Positions 33,212-42,713 of a DNA stretch of 64,000 nucleotides are shown piece by piece (positions within the stretch are counted from its first letter, which is position 1; each line of letters starts with the position of its first letter). The stretch lies in the NCBI RefSeq assembly GCF_001278075.1, contig NZ_CP011340.1, forward strand, positions 6,445,501 through 6,509,500, given 5' to 3'. This DNA comes from Streptomyces pristinaespiralis. GTDB taxonomy: Bacteria; Actinomycetota; Actinomycetes; Streptomycetales; Streptomycetaceae. The position numbers and the translations under genes were made by a program. Under the pieces are notes generated by a model. It had not been told where the DNA came from, did no database searches, and saw only the letters and a program-made list of their open reading frames with translations.

Positions 33212-34492
33212 CTACGCCCGGGCCACGGCCCTGCGCACCGCCAGCCCCGCCATCGGCAGCAAGAGCATCACGCCCACCGCGTTCAGCCACCCGTACCCGG
33301 CCTCCGCCACCACCAGGCCGGCCGCCGCGCCCCCCACACCCGCCGCCGTGTTCATCGCCAGGTCGGACAGGCCCTGGACCGCCGCCCTCGTGGGCTGCGG
33401 CACGGACTCGGTGAGCAGCGTGGAGCCGGAGACGAGCCCCGCCGACCAGCCGAGGCCGAGCAGGAACAGCCCCGCCGCGGTCTGTTTGTGGTTGCCGCCG
33501 GCGGTTCCGGCGAGCACCGCCGCCGCACAGAGCAGTCCCGCCGCCAACCCGATCACCGCGAGCCGACCGACGCGGTCGGCGAGCCGGCCCATCACCGGGG
33601 AGAAGGCGTACATGCCCGCGATGTGGCCGCTGATCACCAGGCCGATCAGTTCGATGCCGGCCCCGTGGTGGCCGAGCGCGACCGGTGTCATCGACATGAT
33701 CGACACCATGGCGGTGTGCGAGACGGCCACGGTCACCAGCGCCAGCCGCGCCATGGGGGACTCGCGTACGGCGCGGAGCCCGGCCTTCAGCGACCGGCCT
33801 TCGGGCGAGCGGTCCGCCGGGGACATCGCCCGGGCCGTGAGCAGCGGGTCGGGACGCAGCAGGACGAGTACGAGAACGGCGGAGAGGAGGAACACCCCGG
33901 CCGCCCAGAGGAACGGTCCCGCGGCCGGCGGGATGCCGAGGCCCGACACGCTCCGGCCAGCCGGTGAGGCGATGTTGGGTCCGAGCACCGCGCCGATGGT
34001 CGTCGCCCATACGACCGTGGAGATGGCCCGGCCGCGCCGCTCGGGCTCCGCGAGGTCGGCGGCCGCGAACCGGGCCTGCAGATTGGCGGACGACGCGGCT
34101 CCGAAGCCCGCCATCCCGACCAGCAGGAGCGGGAAGTGGTCGAGGACGGCGGCGACCACGACCACTCCCGCGCCGAGCGCCCCGATGAGGTAGGCCAGCA
34201 CCAGCCCGGGGCGGCGGCCTCGCGCGGTCATCAGGGCGGCGAGCGGCACGGAAAGGAGCGCGGTGCCGACGACGGTGGCGGTCGGGGCGAGCCCGGCCAG
34301 GGCCTCCGTCCCACTGACCTCGTGGGCGAGCACCGTGGCCAGTGCGATACCGGTGGCGACGCCGAGGCCGCCCAGGATCTGGCTCGCGATCAGCACGGCG
34401 TTGATACGCCTGCGTATCGCGGGCAGCTCGTCCGCCGCCACGGCGGTCTTGGATGCTTCGGGTATGTCAGGAGCGTCGGACGGCATGGTCAC
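33212..34492 (-). CDS. MFS transporter
   Basis: A 426-residue transporter with about 12 hydrophobic helices. Features are LGGLGVATGIALATVLAHEV in helix 1, ALMTARGRRPGLVLAYLIG (loop 2-3 region), WATTIGAVLGPNIASPAG in helix 5 (a motif C-like drug-exporter pattern) and the second-half GRLADRVGRLAVIG. Together these suggest efflux of a small molecule, but the substrate is unknown. The start is at 34492 (MTMPSD), or two codons later. It is monocistronic and convergent with the phosphoesterase operon. Confidence 0.85.
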   Translation of the reverse strand: MTMPSDAPDIPEASKTAVAADELPAIRRRINAVLIASQILGGLGVATGIALATVLAHEVSGTEALAGLAPTATVVGTALLSVPLAALMTARGRRPGLVLAYLIGALGAGVVVVAAVLDHFPLLLVGMAGFGAASSANLQARFAAADLAEPERRGRAISTVVWATTIGAVLGPNIASPAGRSVSGLGIPPAAGPFLWAAGVFLLSAVLVLVLLRPDPLLTARAMSPADRSPEGRSLKAGLRAVRESPMARLALVTVAVSHTAMVSIMSMTPVALGHHGAGIELIGLVISGHIAGMYAFSPVMGRLADRVGRLAVIGLAAGLLCAAAVLAGTAGGNHKQTAAGLFLLGLGWSAGLVSGSTLLTESVPQPTRAAVQGLSDLAMNTAAGVGGAAAGLVVAEAGYGWLNAVGVMLLLPMAGLAVRRAVARA

Positions 34493-34618
34493 CGACGCAG
34501 TGTCTCAGAACGGATCGTCAGCCCGGGCCCGTCGGGCAGATACGGGGAACAGCCCGCATCCCGATGCCCTCGCACCGTCGGAACCGGCCGCAACCCTCAG
34601 GACTCGCCTGCGGGCCCC

Positions 34619-35149
34619 TCAGAACAGGGGCTGCGGCAGCACACCCTCGAGCGCCAGCAGTTGCCGTTTGGTCTCGAGCCCTCCGCCGAAGCCCCCGAGC
34701 CCGCCGTCCGTCTCGAGCACCCGGTGGCACGGCACGACGACCGGCAGGGGATTGGAACCCATCGCCGCGCCCACGGCCTGCGCCGCGCCCGGCTGGCCGA
34801 CGCGGGCGGCGAGCTCCCCGTATCCGACGACCGCCCCGTACGCCACGCCTGCCAGCAGCTCACGGAGCACCTGCCGGTTGAAGCCCGCCGAGAGCGACCA
34901 GTCCAGCGGCAGGTCGAACGTGCGCAAGGTGCCCGCGAAGTAGGCCTGGAGCTGGCGTATCGGCTCGGCGAGCCGGCCCGCCGGGTCCTCCACGGGCTCG
35001 GCCCCCAGCCGGTCCGCCAGCTGCGCCGGCATGCGGTCCCGTACGGCCGGCCCGGCGTGGAAGGCCACGCTCACGAGGCCCTCGTCCGTCGCGGCGAGAA
35101 GCAGCGGGCCGATGTCCGTGCCGATCACGGCCCACTCGAAGGTCTTCAT
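34619..35149 (-). CDS. Methylated-DNA-[protein]-cysteine S-methyltransferase
   Basis: A 176-residue suicide repair protein that removes alkyl groups from O6-alkylguanine. The active-site PCHRVL has the acceptor Cys at about residue 141. The DNA-binding part has FNRQVLRELLAGVAYG and GYGELAARVGQPGAAQAVGAAMGSNP. ATG 35149 (MKTFEWAVIGTD) is chosen because a RecA-NDp-type promoter ends 7 bases before it, giving a leaderless message. The longer GTG at 35173 lies inside that promoter. The family symbol would be ogt. Confidence 0.92.
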   Translation of the reverse strand: MKTFEWAVIGTDIGPLLLAATDEGLVSVAFHAGPAVRDRMPAQLADRLGAEPVEDPAGRLAEPIRQLQAYFAGTLRTFDLPLDWSLSAGFNRQVLRELLAGVAYGAVVGYGELAARVGQPGAAQAVGAAMGSNPLPVVVPCHRVLETDGGLGGFGGGLETKRQLLALEGVLPQPLF

Positions 35150-35156
35150 GCCGACC

Positions 35157-35179
35157 ACCGTACGGCGGGCCACTGACAG
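35157..35179 (-). promoter_or_regulatory. RecA-NDp/PafBC-type damage promoter of the methyltransferase
   Basis: Read on the minus strand: CTGTCAGTG (35179-35171), 8 bases, TACGGT (35162-35157), then 7 bases to the ATG at 35149. All conserved positions of tTGTCRGTG-N8-TANNNT match except the weak first base. Confidence 0.8.
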
Positions 35180-35218
35180 CCGGGCCTGTCCGGCCGGCCG
35201 TACGGTGACGGGCCGCGG

Positions 35219-36100
35219 TCAGCCGACGGCGTCCCGCACGATGTCGGGGTTGTTGGTGATGATCCCGTCCACGCCGAAACCGGCCACGCGCGTGGCGGCC
35301 GCCGCGTCGTTCACGGTCCAGGTGCTGACCCGCAGCCGCTTGCCGTGGGCGCCCTTGAGGGCGTGCACCGCGGCGACGTACTCGGCGCTGAGGGACGTGT
35401 GCGTGGGGTTGATCTGGTCGGTGAACGCCGCGTAAGAGGGCAGGTCGGCGACCGCGGGGGTGCCGAGGAAACCGGTCGTGATGTCGGGGCGCTGCTGGTG
35501 CACCGCCTTGACGCTGTCCGCGCCGAAGCTCTGGATGACGAGCCTGCTGCGCACGTGGCTCCGGTCGAGCCAGCCCTCCTCGCCGAGGACGCGCAGGGTG
35601 TCCTTCTCGATGCCGGGGTAGAGCTCCGGCTTCTTGATCTCCAGGAGCAGCTTCTGGTTGTTCTCGTCCACGCGCTCGAGGTACTGCTTCAGCGTCGGCA
35701 CCCGGGCCCCCGCCCATTCGGCACCGCGCCAGCTGCCCGCGTCCAGGGTGGCGATCTCCGCGGCGGTGAACTCCTTCACCTTCCACGGCGCGCGGTCGGG
35801 GAAGCGCTGCTCCACGTCGGTGGTCCTCGCGAGCGAGTCGTCGTGCACGACGACGAGCTCACCGTCCTTGGTGCGCTGGACGTCGTTCTCCACCCAGGCG
35901 AAGCCCATCTCGTCGGCGAGGTCGACCGCTGCGAGGGTGTTCTCCGGTGCGTAGGCGGACGCGCCGCGGTGGGCGATCACCTGCGGAGCGTCCTCGCGGC
36001 CGGCGGTGGACTGCTCGGTTCCGGCCGCGGATGCGGGCAGGACCAGCGCGGTGAGTCCCAGAGTCGTGGCGGCCAGTACAGCGACGGGGCGTGCGTACAC
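35219..36100 (-). CDS. Secreted glycerophosphodiester phosphodiesterase family protein
   Basis: A 293-residue exported enzyme that should cleave glycerophosphodiesters to glycerol 3-phosphate and an alcohol. The signal peptide runs to about residue 26 (LVLPASAAG). The active-site blocks are VIAHRGASAYAPENT (catalytic His), ENDVQRTKDGELVVVHDDSL (metal ligands and second His) and LLLEIKKP (Glu ligand). GTG 36100 has GAGGAAG upstream. Frames that continue upstream have no such site. It is divergent from the MHYT gene. Confidence 0.88.
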   Translation of the reverse strand: MYARPVAVLAATTLGLTALVLPASAAGTEQSTAGREDAPQVIAHRGASAYAPENTLAAVDLADEMGFAWVENDVQRTKDGELVVVHDDSLARTTDVEQRFPDRAPWKVKEFTAAEIATLDAGSWRGAEWAGARVPTLKQYLERVDENNQKLLLEIKKPELYPGIEKDTLRVLGEEGWLDRSHVRSRLVIQSFGADSVKAVHQQRPDITTGFLGTPAVADLPSYAAFTDQINPTHTSLSAEYVAAVHALKGAHGKRLRVSTWTVNDAAAATRVAGFGVDGIITNNPDIVRDAVG

Positions 36101-36402
36101 GGGGTCTTCCTCACGTCGTCGGATCACGGACGGGCCGAGAATGGCAGTTCCCGGCCAACGAGGCACAGGCGAAGTATGGCCACAAGGTGAACGGGTCCGC
36201 CCCCGGGCAGTCTTGGGCGACTCCCGGCGGAGCCGGGGGAGCGGACGCTGCGCCCAAGGGTCGACAAATCTCTGTGCAGACGTCCGCCCGCACTTCCATG
36301 AGCAGTTCCGAGCGCCGTACGCTCGCCCAGAACCAGACGTTCCATCCAAGATCGCGGGGATCGTAGGGCGCCGGGGATCGCACGGGACGAAGGGTGCAGG
36401 GG
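36101..36402. other. Divergent intergenic region, phosphodiesterase / MHYT gene
   Basis: About 300 bases without a gene I can support. It contains a small hairpin (CCCGGC, GGA, GCCGGG at 36223-36237) in GC-rich surroundings and TACGCT near 36322 that could be a -10 for the MHYT gene. No convincing promoter or operator is visible. Confidence 0.5.
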
Positions 36403-37269
36403 ATGCAGGGCACGGTGGACGGTTTCGGCTACGGCCTCGTCACCCCGGTGGCGGCCTACCTGATGGCATGCCTCGGAGGAGCACTGGGACTGCGCTGCAC
36501 GACGCGGTCCGTCCGGGGTGAGGGCTCGTTCCGGCCGGGCTGGCTGGCGCTCGGCGCGACGGCGATCGGCTCGGGCGTGTGGAGCATGCATTTCATCGCG
36601 ATGATGGGTTTCACCGTCGAAGAGGTCCCCATCGGCTACGACAGGGCGACCACGTTCGCCAGCCTGGCCGTCGGCATCGTGATGGCGGGCATCGGGATCT
36701 TCATCGTCGGCCACCGCGGCGCGACCAGGATGTCCCTCGTCACCGGTGGGACGATCACCGGACTCGGGGTGGCGTCCATGCACTACCTCGGCATGGACGG
36801 GATGCGGCTGCCGGGACGCATCGAGTACGACACCCTCACGGTCGCCCTGTCCGTCGTGGTCGCCGTCGTCGCGGCCACCGCGGCGCTCTGGGCCGCCGTG
36901 TCGGTCCACGGCTTCATGGTCAGCCTGGGGGCCAGCATGCTCATGGGCCTCGCGGTGAGCGGAATGCACTACACCGGAATGGCCGCGGTGAGCGTCCATG
37001 TCCACGAAGCGGTGGACGCCGCGGTCGCCGGCGATCCGCCCTCCGAACTCCTCGCCCCGGTGCTCGTCGGACCCGCCGTGTTCCTGCTGATCGCCGGTAT
37101 CGCGGTCCTTTTCGACCCCCTGCTGGTGACCGGCGGGCCGGACCCGCGCGGGCACGGCGACGTCAGGGCCCTGCGCCCCGACCTTCCCGCGCCGGGGGTC
37201 CGGCGGCCCGCCGCCCGGGCCGCCGGAAGGGGTGCGGGACGGGACGCCCGGGGAGCGGACCGCCGCTGA
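36403..37269 (+). CDS. MHYT-domain integral membrane sensor
   Basis: A 288-residue membrane protein. The three MHYT repeats SMHFIAMMGF, SMHYLGMDGM and SGMHYTGMAA, each on its own helix, could bind copper and sense oxygen, CO or NO. This is a prediction made for the family from sequence. Seven helices are visible, then a basic Pro/Arg-rich cytoplasmic tail. No GGDEF, EAL or kinase domain is attached, so it is a bare sensor. ATG 36403 has GAAGGG at good spacing. GTG 36394 is the alternative. It ends 60 bases before uvrB. Confidence 0.85.
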   Translation: MQGTVDGFGYGLVTPVAAYLMACLGGALGLRCTTRSVRGEGSFRPGWLALGATAIGSGVWSMHFIAMMGFTVEEVPIGYDRATTFASLAVGIVMAGIGIFIVGHRGATRMSLVTGGTITGLGVASMHYLGMDGMRLPGRIEYDTLTVALSVVVAVVAATAALWAAVSVHGFMVSLGASMLMGLAVSGMHYTGMAAVSVHVHEAVDAAVAGDPPSELLAPVLVGPAVFLLIAGIAVLFDPLLVTGGPDPRGHGDVRALRPDLPAPGVRRPAARAAGRGAGRDARGADRR

Positions 37270-37300
37270 GGCGGGCGGTCCGCCGCCGTTAGGACCCCGA

Positions 37301-37323
37301 CTGTCAGTGGGTGGTCGTACGGT
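37301..37323 (+). promoter_or_regulatory. RecA-NDp/PafBC-type damage promoter of uvrB
   Basis: CTGTCAGTG (37301-37309), 8 bases, TACGGT (37318-37323), then 6 bases to ATG 37330. There is no ribosome binding site, so the mRNA should be leaderless. Confidence 0.85.
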
Positions 37324-37329
37324 TGTTGC

Positions 37330-39444
37330 ATGCGGCCCGTTTCCAAGATCGAACGTACGGTGGCGCCTTTCGAGGTCGTCAGCCACTTCCAGCCCAGCGG
37401 TGACCAGCCGACGGCCATCGCCGAGCTGGAGCGACGCATCCGTGCCGGTGAGAAGGACGTCGTCCTGCTCGGAGCGACGGGCACGGGCAAGTCGGCGACC
37501 ACGGCCTGGATGATCGAGAAGCTCCAGCGCCCCACCCTGGTCATGGCGCCCAACAAGACCCTGGCCGCCCAGCTGGCGAACGAGTTCCGCGAGCTCCTGC
37601 CGAACAACGCGGTGGAGTACTTCGTCTCGTACTACGACTACTACCAGCCCGAGGCGTACGTCCCGCAGTCGGACACCTACATCGAGAAGGACTCCTCGAT
37701 CAACGAGGAGGTCGAGCGGCTGCGGCACTCCGCGACCAATTCCCTCCTCACCCGGCGCGACGTCGTCGTGGTCGCCTCCGTCTCCTGCATCTACGGCCTC
37801 GGCACCCCGCAGGAGTACGTGGACCGGATGGTGCAGCTCAAGGTCGGCGACGAGATCGACCGCGACCAGCTGCTGCGCCGCTTCGTCGACATCCAGTACA
37901 CCCGCAACGACCTGGCCTTCCAGCGCGGCACCTTCCGTGTGCGCGGCGACACCATCGAGATCTTCCCGGTCTACGAGGAGCTCGCCGTCCGCATCGAGAT
38001 GTTCGGCGACGAGATCGAGGCGCTGTCCACGCTGCACCCCCTCACCGGCGAGATCCTCAGTGAGGACCAGTCGCTGTACGTGTTCCCCGCCAGCCACTAC
38101 GTGGCGGGCCCCGAGCGGATGGAGAAGGCGGTCAACGGCATCGAGGCCGAGCTGGAGCAGCGCCTCGCCGAGCTCGACAAGCAGGGCAAGCTGCTGGAGT
38201 CCCAGCGGCTGCGCATGCGGACCACGTACGACATCGAGATGATGCGCCAGATCGGCTCCTGCTCCGGCATCGAGAACTACTCGATGCACTTCGACGACCG
38301 CGAGCCCGGGTCCCCGCCGAACACCCTCCTCGACTACTTCCCCGAGGACTTCCTGCTCGTCATCGACGAGTCGCACGTCACGGTTCCGCAGATCGGCGCG
38401 ATGTACGAGGGCGACGCGTCCCGCAAGCGCACACTCGTCGACCACGGCTTCCGGCTGCCGTCCGCCCTCGACAACCGCCCGCTGAAGTGGGAGGAGTTCA
38501 AGGAGCGCATCGGCCAGACCGTCTATCTCTCGGCGACACCGGGCACCTACGAACTGTCCCGCGGCGACGGCTTCGTGGAGCAGATCATCCGCCCCACCGG
38601 GCTCATCGACCCACAGGTCGTCGTCAAGCCGACCGAGGGCCAGATCGACGACCTGGTGCACGAGATCCGCGAGCGCACGGAGAAGGACGAGCGGGTCCTG
38701 GTGACCACGCTCACCAAGAAGATGGCCGAGGACCTCACCGACTACTTCCTCGAGCTCGGCATCCAGGTCCGCTATCTGCACAGCGACGTGGACACGCTGC
38801 GCCGTGTCGAGCTGCTGCGGGAGCTGCGCTCCGGCGAGTACGACGTCCTGGTCGGCATCAACCTGCTCCGTGAGGGTCTCGACCTGCCGGAGGTGTCGCT
38901 GGTCGCGATCCTCGACGCCGACAAGGAGGGCTTCCTGCGCTCCGGCACCTCCCTGATCCAGACCATCGGCCGCGCGGCGCGCAACGTCTCCGGCCAGGTC
39001 CATATGTACGCGGACAAGATCACGCCGGCGATGGAGAAGGCCATCGAGGAGACCAACCGCCGCCGCGAGAAGCAGATCGCGTACAACACGGAGAACGGCA
39101 TCGACCCCCAGCCGCTCCGCAAGAAGATCAACGACATCGTCGCGACCATCGCGCGCGAGGAGATCGACACCGAGGAACTGCTGGGCACCGGCTACCGCCA
39201 GGCGAAGGCGGAGAAGCCCGGCAAGGGTGCCAAGGCGCCCGTCCCCTCGCTCGGCGCCGGCCGCAAGGGCGAGATCCTCAGCGACCGCCCCGCGGCCGAA
39301 CTCGCCGGGATCATCGAGGAGATGACGGACCGGATGCGCGCGGCCGCCGCGGAGCTCCAGTTCGAGGTGGCCGCCCGACTGCGCGACGAGGTGGGCGAGT
39401 TGAAGAAGGAGCTCCGCCAGATGAAGGAGGCAGGGCTCGCCTGA
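37330..39444 (+). CDS. uvrB: Excinuclease ABC subunit B
   Basis: A 704-residue helicase-like damage-verifying subunit of nucleotide excision repair. Walker A is GATGTGKS (about residues 47-54). The DNA-clamping beta-hairpin has [20 protein letters not shown], and motif II is VIDESHVT. The second helicase domain has [24 protein letters not shown] and TIGRAARN. The C-terminal UVR motif that binds UvrC is visible ([19 protein letters not shown]). Length and domains are complete. It lies directly under a damage-type promoter and is predicted leaderless. Confidence 0.98.
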   Translation: MRPVSKIERTVAPFEVVSHFQPSGDQPTAIAELERRIRAGEKDVVLLGATGTGKSATTAWMIEKLQRPTLVMAPNKTLAAQLANEFRELLPNNAVEYFVSYYDYYQPEAYVPQSDTYIEKDSSINEEVERLRHSATNSLLTRRDVVVVASVSCIYGLGTPQEYVDRMVQLKVGDEIDRDQLLRRFVDIQYTRNDLAFQRGTFRVRGDTIEIFPVYEELAVRIEMFGDEIEALSTLHPLTGEILSEDQSLYVFPASHYVAGPERMEKAVNGIEAELEQRLAELDKQGKLLESQRLRMRTTYDIEMMRQIGSCSGIENYSMHFDDREPGSPPNTLLDYFPEDFLLVIDESHVTVPQIGAMYEGDASRKRTLVDHGFRLPSALDNRPLKWEEFKERIGQTVYLSATPGTYELSRGDGFVEQIIRPTGLIDPQVVVKPTEGQIDDLVHEIRERTEKDERVLVTTLTKKMAEDLTDYFLELGIQVRYLHSDVDTLRRVELLRELRSGEYDVLVGINLLREGLDLPEVSLVAILDADKEGFLRSGTSLIQTIGRAARNVSGQVHMYADKITPAMEKAIEETNRRREKQIAYNTENGIDPQPLRKKINDIVATIAREEIDTEELLGTGYRQAKAEKPGKGAKAPVPSLGAGRKGEILSDRPAAELAGIIEEMTDRMRAAAAELQFEVAARLRDEVGELKKELRQMKEAGLA

Positions 39445-39471
39445 GCCCGCTGGGCGGGATGTGACGGGTGC

Positions 39472-39486
39472 ACACACCTGGTGTGT
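39472..39486. promoter_or_regulatory. Inverted repeat upstream of terD (possible operator)
   Basis: ACACACC-T-GGTGTGT is a perfect 7-bp dyad, 28 bases after the uvrB stop and 113 bases before terD. It is placed as an operator for the terD operon. Confidence 0.5.
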
Positions 39487-39598
39487 TGCAAGACCGACAC
39501 AAAAACGGGGGACCGCGTCGCGCTGTCGGTGCGACTGCGTAGGGTGCTTCAACAACCGCACACATGGGCGGTGGCAAATCGCGAGAAGGGGACAGCGC

Positions 39599-40177
39599 GT
39601 GACGGTCAACATGACCAAGGGCCAGGCCATCAGCCTGCAGAAGAGTGACGGGGGCACCCTCACGGCGGTGCGGATGGGCCTCGGCTGGCAGGCAGCGCCC
39701 CGCCGCGGTCTGTTCGGCTCGCGCACCCGGGAGGTCGACCTGGACGCCTCCGCGGTGCTGTTCGCCGACAAGCAGCCGGTGGACGTGGTCTTCTTCCGCC
39801 ACCTCGTCAGCGACGACGGCTCCGTCAAGCACACCGGTGACAACCTGGTCGGCGGCGCCGGTTCCGGCGGCGACGACGAGGCGATCCTCGTCGACCTCCA
39901 GCGGGTCCCGGTCCACATCGACCAGATCGTCTTCACGGTGAACTCGTTCACCGGCCAGACGTTCCAGGAGGTGCAGAACGCCTTCTGCCGCATCGTCGAC
40001 GAGACCAACGGCCAGGAGCTCGCCCGGTACACCCTCGACGGCGGTGGCCAGTACACCGCGCAGATCATGGCGAAGGTGCACCGCGCCGGCGCCGGCTGGC
40101 AGATGACGGCCCTCGGCAACCCGGCCAACGGCCGTACGTTCCAGGACCTGATGCCCGCGATCCTGCCGCACCTGTAG
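39599..40177 (+). CDS. TerD family protein
   Basis: A 192-residue cytoplasmic protein of the tellurium-resistance/stress TerD family, whose fold binds calcium. It opens with MTKGQAISLQKSDGG after a short lead and has GLGWQAAP, EVDLDASAVLFA, HTGDNLVGGAGSGGDDEAI and QMTALGNPANGRTFQDLMP, the normal TerD sequence. GTG 39599 is chosen because GAGAAGGGG lies upstream. The ATG at 39611 is an alternative. The TerD-fusion gene follows 102 bases later on the same strand. Confidence 0.92.
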   Translation: MTVNMTKGQAISLQKSDGGTLTAVRMGLGWQAAPRRGLFGSRTREVDLDASAVLFADKQPVDVVFFRHLVSDDGSVKHTGDNLVGGAGSGGDDEAILVDLQRVPVHIDQIVFTVNSFTGQTFQEVQNAFCRIVDETNGQELARYTLDGGGQYTAQIMAKVHRAGAGWQMTALGNPANGRTFQDLMPAILPHL

Positions 40178-40279
40178 GAACCGGCGGCATTCAGAGTCGG
40201 ACCGCAGCTCCCGGAGGCACAGCCGCCGGGAGCTGCCCGCGTACCAACCGCAACAGCAGCGCACCGAGGGGACAGAGCG

Positions 40280-42226
40280 ATGACGGCCGAGCTGGTCCGG
40301 GGGCAGAACCACCCCTTGCCCGACAGCCGACTTGAGATCCGCGTGTCGGCCGGCCATCCGGTCGTCGCCTGCGCCACCTGCTCCGACGAGCGGGGGGCCG
40401 CGCGTGAGGACTGGGTGGCCCACCCCGGCGCCACCGGCCTGCCCGGCGTCGAGGTGCCGGAGCGCGCCGAGCGGTCCCCCCGTTTCGCTGTCGACCTGGA
40501 CGCGGTGCCCGCGGAGGTGCACCAGGTCAACCTGCTGCTCGCCCTCCCCGTGGGCGCCGGCGGCCCCGACCGCTTCGGCGTCACCGCCGCGCCCTTCGTC
40601 GCGGTCATGGCCAAGGACGGCTCCGAGCTGGCCAGTTTCACCATCACCGGTCTGGACACCGAGACCGCGCTCGTCGCCGTCGAGCTGTACCGCCGCCAGG
40701 GTGCGTGGAAGGTCCGCGCCGTGGGCCAGGGGTACGCGGGCGGGCTCGCCCAGCTGCTGGCCGACCAGGGCATGGCCCAGGCCGACCGGACGGCGGCGGC
40801 CATCCAGGAGACCGCCGTGCCACGCGCGCACCGTGCGGAGCCGGCCCGGCTGCACACGGCCGCCGACGCCGCCGGAGCGGCGTCCGGCCCGGACCAGCCG
40901 TCCCCCGCGGACGCCACGCTCAGCGGCGGCCTCGCCGCCCCCCAGCCCGCCGGCGCCGATCCCGCTCCGCAGACGCCCACGCCCGACGCCCCGCAGATGC
41001 CCGGCGGTCCCATCAACTACGCCCATCCGCGCAGGCAGTCGGCGCCGCCCCCGCCGGCCCCCACGGCACAGCCCGCGGAGCCCGGGCGCCCGCCCACGCC
41101 GGTGGCGGGCGACGCGAGCGGCTGGTCCATGGAGGAGCGGCTCTACAACCAGGTCTGGGGGATGTTCGAGGACCTCGCCCGGGCCGTCGCCGCGTACCGC
41201 AGCGCCGTCGAGTTCGCCGAGTCCCGGATGGACAAGGAGCTCGACAGCGTCCTGTCCGACCCGCGCAGCCGCATCGGCAGCACCGGCGACGCCGCGAGGG
41301 CCGCGGCACGGGCCAAGTGCGAGCAGCTGACCGACCAGGCCCGCCAGGTCCTCGACCGCGACCTCGCCCAGCTGGCGGCGGAGTCCGAGGTCGTCGAGCC
41401 GGCGCTGCCGCCCGCGTTCGCCCGCTGGGACAACCCGTGCTGGCACGCCTACCGCGTCCCCATGGAGATCCCGATGGCGCTGCGCCTCGGCGACCTCCAT
41501 CTGCCGGAGAGCCCCGAGCTGCGGATCCCCTGCCTGGTGCGCCTGCCGCTGGAGCGCGGCCTGTGGGTGGACAGCGGCCGCTCGAGCTCGGACGCCGCGA
41601 TGGCGGTGGACGAGGCGCGGCTGCGCCGGCTCGCCGTCGACTCGGCGGTCGCGCTCGCCGCCCGGCTGCTCGCCGTGTACCCGCCCGGCGAGTTCACCGT
41701 CCACGCCATCGACCCGGCCGGCTCCGCCGCCGCCTCCCTGGCGCCGCTGGTGGAATCCGGGGCCCTCGCCGGTCCGCCGGCCGCCGGCGCCCAGGGCGTG
41801 AGCGCCGTCCTTGCCAAGCTCACCGAGCGGGTCGACCTGGTGACGATGGCCGTGCGCGGCGGGGCGGCCGACTCGCTGCCCCCCGATCTCGACACCGGCG
41901 AGCAACTGCTGATCGTCAACGACTTCCCGCACGGCTTCGACGACCGCGCGGTCAACCAACTGCGCTATCTCGCCGACGAGGGCCCGGCCGTCGGGGTCCA
42001 CCTGATGATGGTCGCGGACCGGGAGGACGCCACGGCCTACGGCCCGGTCCTCGATCCGCTGTGGCGTTCGCTGCTGCGTGTCACACCGGTCCCCGACGAC
42101 CACCTGGCCGACCCGTGGGTGCGGCACGCGTGGACGTACGAGCCGCTGACGGTGCCCGAGGGCAGTGACGTGCTGCGCCAGGTCCTGACCCGCGTGACGG
42201 AGGCCCGCAGATCCTGGAACCGCTGA
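40280..42226 (+). CDS. TerD-domain protein fused to a degenerate FtsK-like C-terminal region
   Basis: A 648-residue cytoplasmic protein. Residues 1-165 are TerD-like (FAVDLDAVPAEVHQVNLLLA, then FTITGLDTETALVAVELYRR). A Pro/Ala-rich linker covers about 190-285. A helical segment about 290-365 (WSMEERLYNQVWGMFEDL) follows. The last 280 residues look like an FtsK/HerA-type NTPase core (RIPCLVRLPLERGLWVDS, then LLIVNDFPHGFDDRAVNQ), but the Walker A place reads DSGRSSSDA and has no GKS/GKT. It is therefore probably inactive as an ATPase. GAGGGGACAGAGCG precedes ATG 40280. Confidence 0.75.
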   Translation: MTAELVRGQNHPLPDSRLEIRVSAGHPVVACATCSDERGAAREDWVAHPGATGLPGVEVPERAERSPRFAVDLDAVPAEVHQVNLLLALPVGAGGPDRFGVTAAPFVAVMAKDGSELASFTITGLDTETALVAVELYRRQGAWKVRAVGQGYAGGLAQLLADQGMAQADRTAAAIQETAVPRAHRAEPARLHTAADAAGAASGPDQPSPADATLSGGLAAPQPAGADPAPQTPTPDAPQMPGGPINYAHPRRQSAPPPPAPTAQPAEPGRPPTPVAGDASGWSMEERLYNQVWGMFEDLARAVAAYRSAVEFAESRMDKELDSVLSDPRSRIGSTGDAARAAARAKCEQLTDQARQVLDRDLAQLAAESEVVEPALPPAFARWDNPCWHAYRVPMEIPMALRLGDLHLPESPELRIPCLVRLPLERGLWVDSGRSSSDAAMAVDEARLRRLAVDSAVALAARLLAVYPPGEFTVHAIDPAGSAAASLAPLVESGALAGPPAAGAQGVSAVLAKLTERVDLVTMAVRGGAADSLPPDLDTGEQLLIVNDFPHGFDDRAVNQLRYLADEGPAVGVHLMMVADREDATAYGPVLDPLWRSLLRVTPVPDDHLADPWVRHAWTYEPLTVPEGSDVLRQVLTRVTEARRSWNR

Positions 42227-42348
42227 CGCTGCCGCAGGCCGGGCCGGGCCGAGCCGGGCCGGGCCGGGCCGCCCAGCGTGGGGCAGCCCGGCGTGCGTCT
42301 CCGTCCCTGCGGCGCAAGGTGCGCGTCTCCGACCGCGCCGCGGCAGGC

Positions 42349-42640
42349 GAGCGTGTGGCGGCCGCCCGGCCTCGTGTCGCCGAGCGTGGCGGCAGGCCCG
42401 CCTGTGCCGCTGACGGTGCCGTAGGCCGGCCCGGCCTTGTGCCGCCGAGCGTGTGGCGGCTGCTCGGCCCGTGTCGCCGAGCGTGGCGGCAGGCCCACCT
42501 GTGCCGCTGACGGTGCCGCGGGGCCGGCCTCGCGCCGCCGAGCGTGTGGCGGCTGCTCGGCCTCGTGTCGCCGAGCGTGGCGGCAGGCCCGCCTGCGCCG
42601 CTGACGGTGCCGTAGGCCGGCCGGCCCCGCGCCGCCGAGC
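42349..42640. repeat. About 95-bp imperfect tandem repeat, three units
   Basis: GAGCGTGTGGCGGC-type unit starts lie at 42349, 42447 and 42540, and a fourth, truncated start is at 42637 (steps of 98, 93 and 97 bases). Each unit also contains GAGCGTGGCGGCAGGCC and GCCGCTGACGGTGCCG. Confidence 0.85.
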
Positions 42641-42648
42641 GTCTAGGC

Positions 42649-42713
42649 GCGCCTTGCCGCGAGGCAGGCGAGCGGATTCTCCCCGCGCCTTGCCGCGAGG
42701 CAGGCGAGCGGAT
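42649..42713. repeat. 36-bp tandem repeat, two units
   Basis: The 29-base block that begins GCGCCTTGCCGCGAGGCAGG and ends GCGGAT occurs at 42649-42677 and again at 42685-42713 without change. Confidence 0.9.

Noticed and set aside
36124..41016. A 1630-codon open frame on the minus strand over uvrB and terD
   Set aside because: It is an antisense frame kept open by GC bias. It has low-complexity composition and covers complete uvrB and terD genes.
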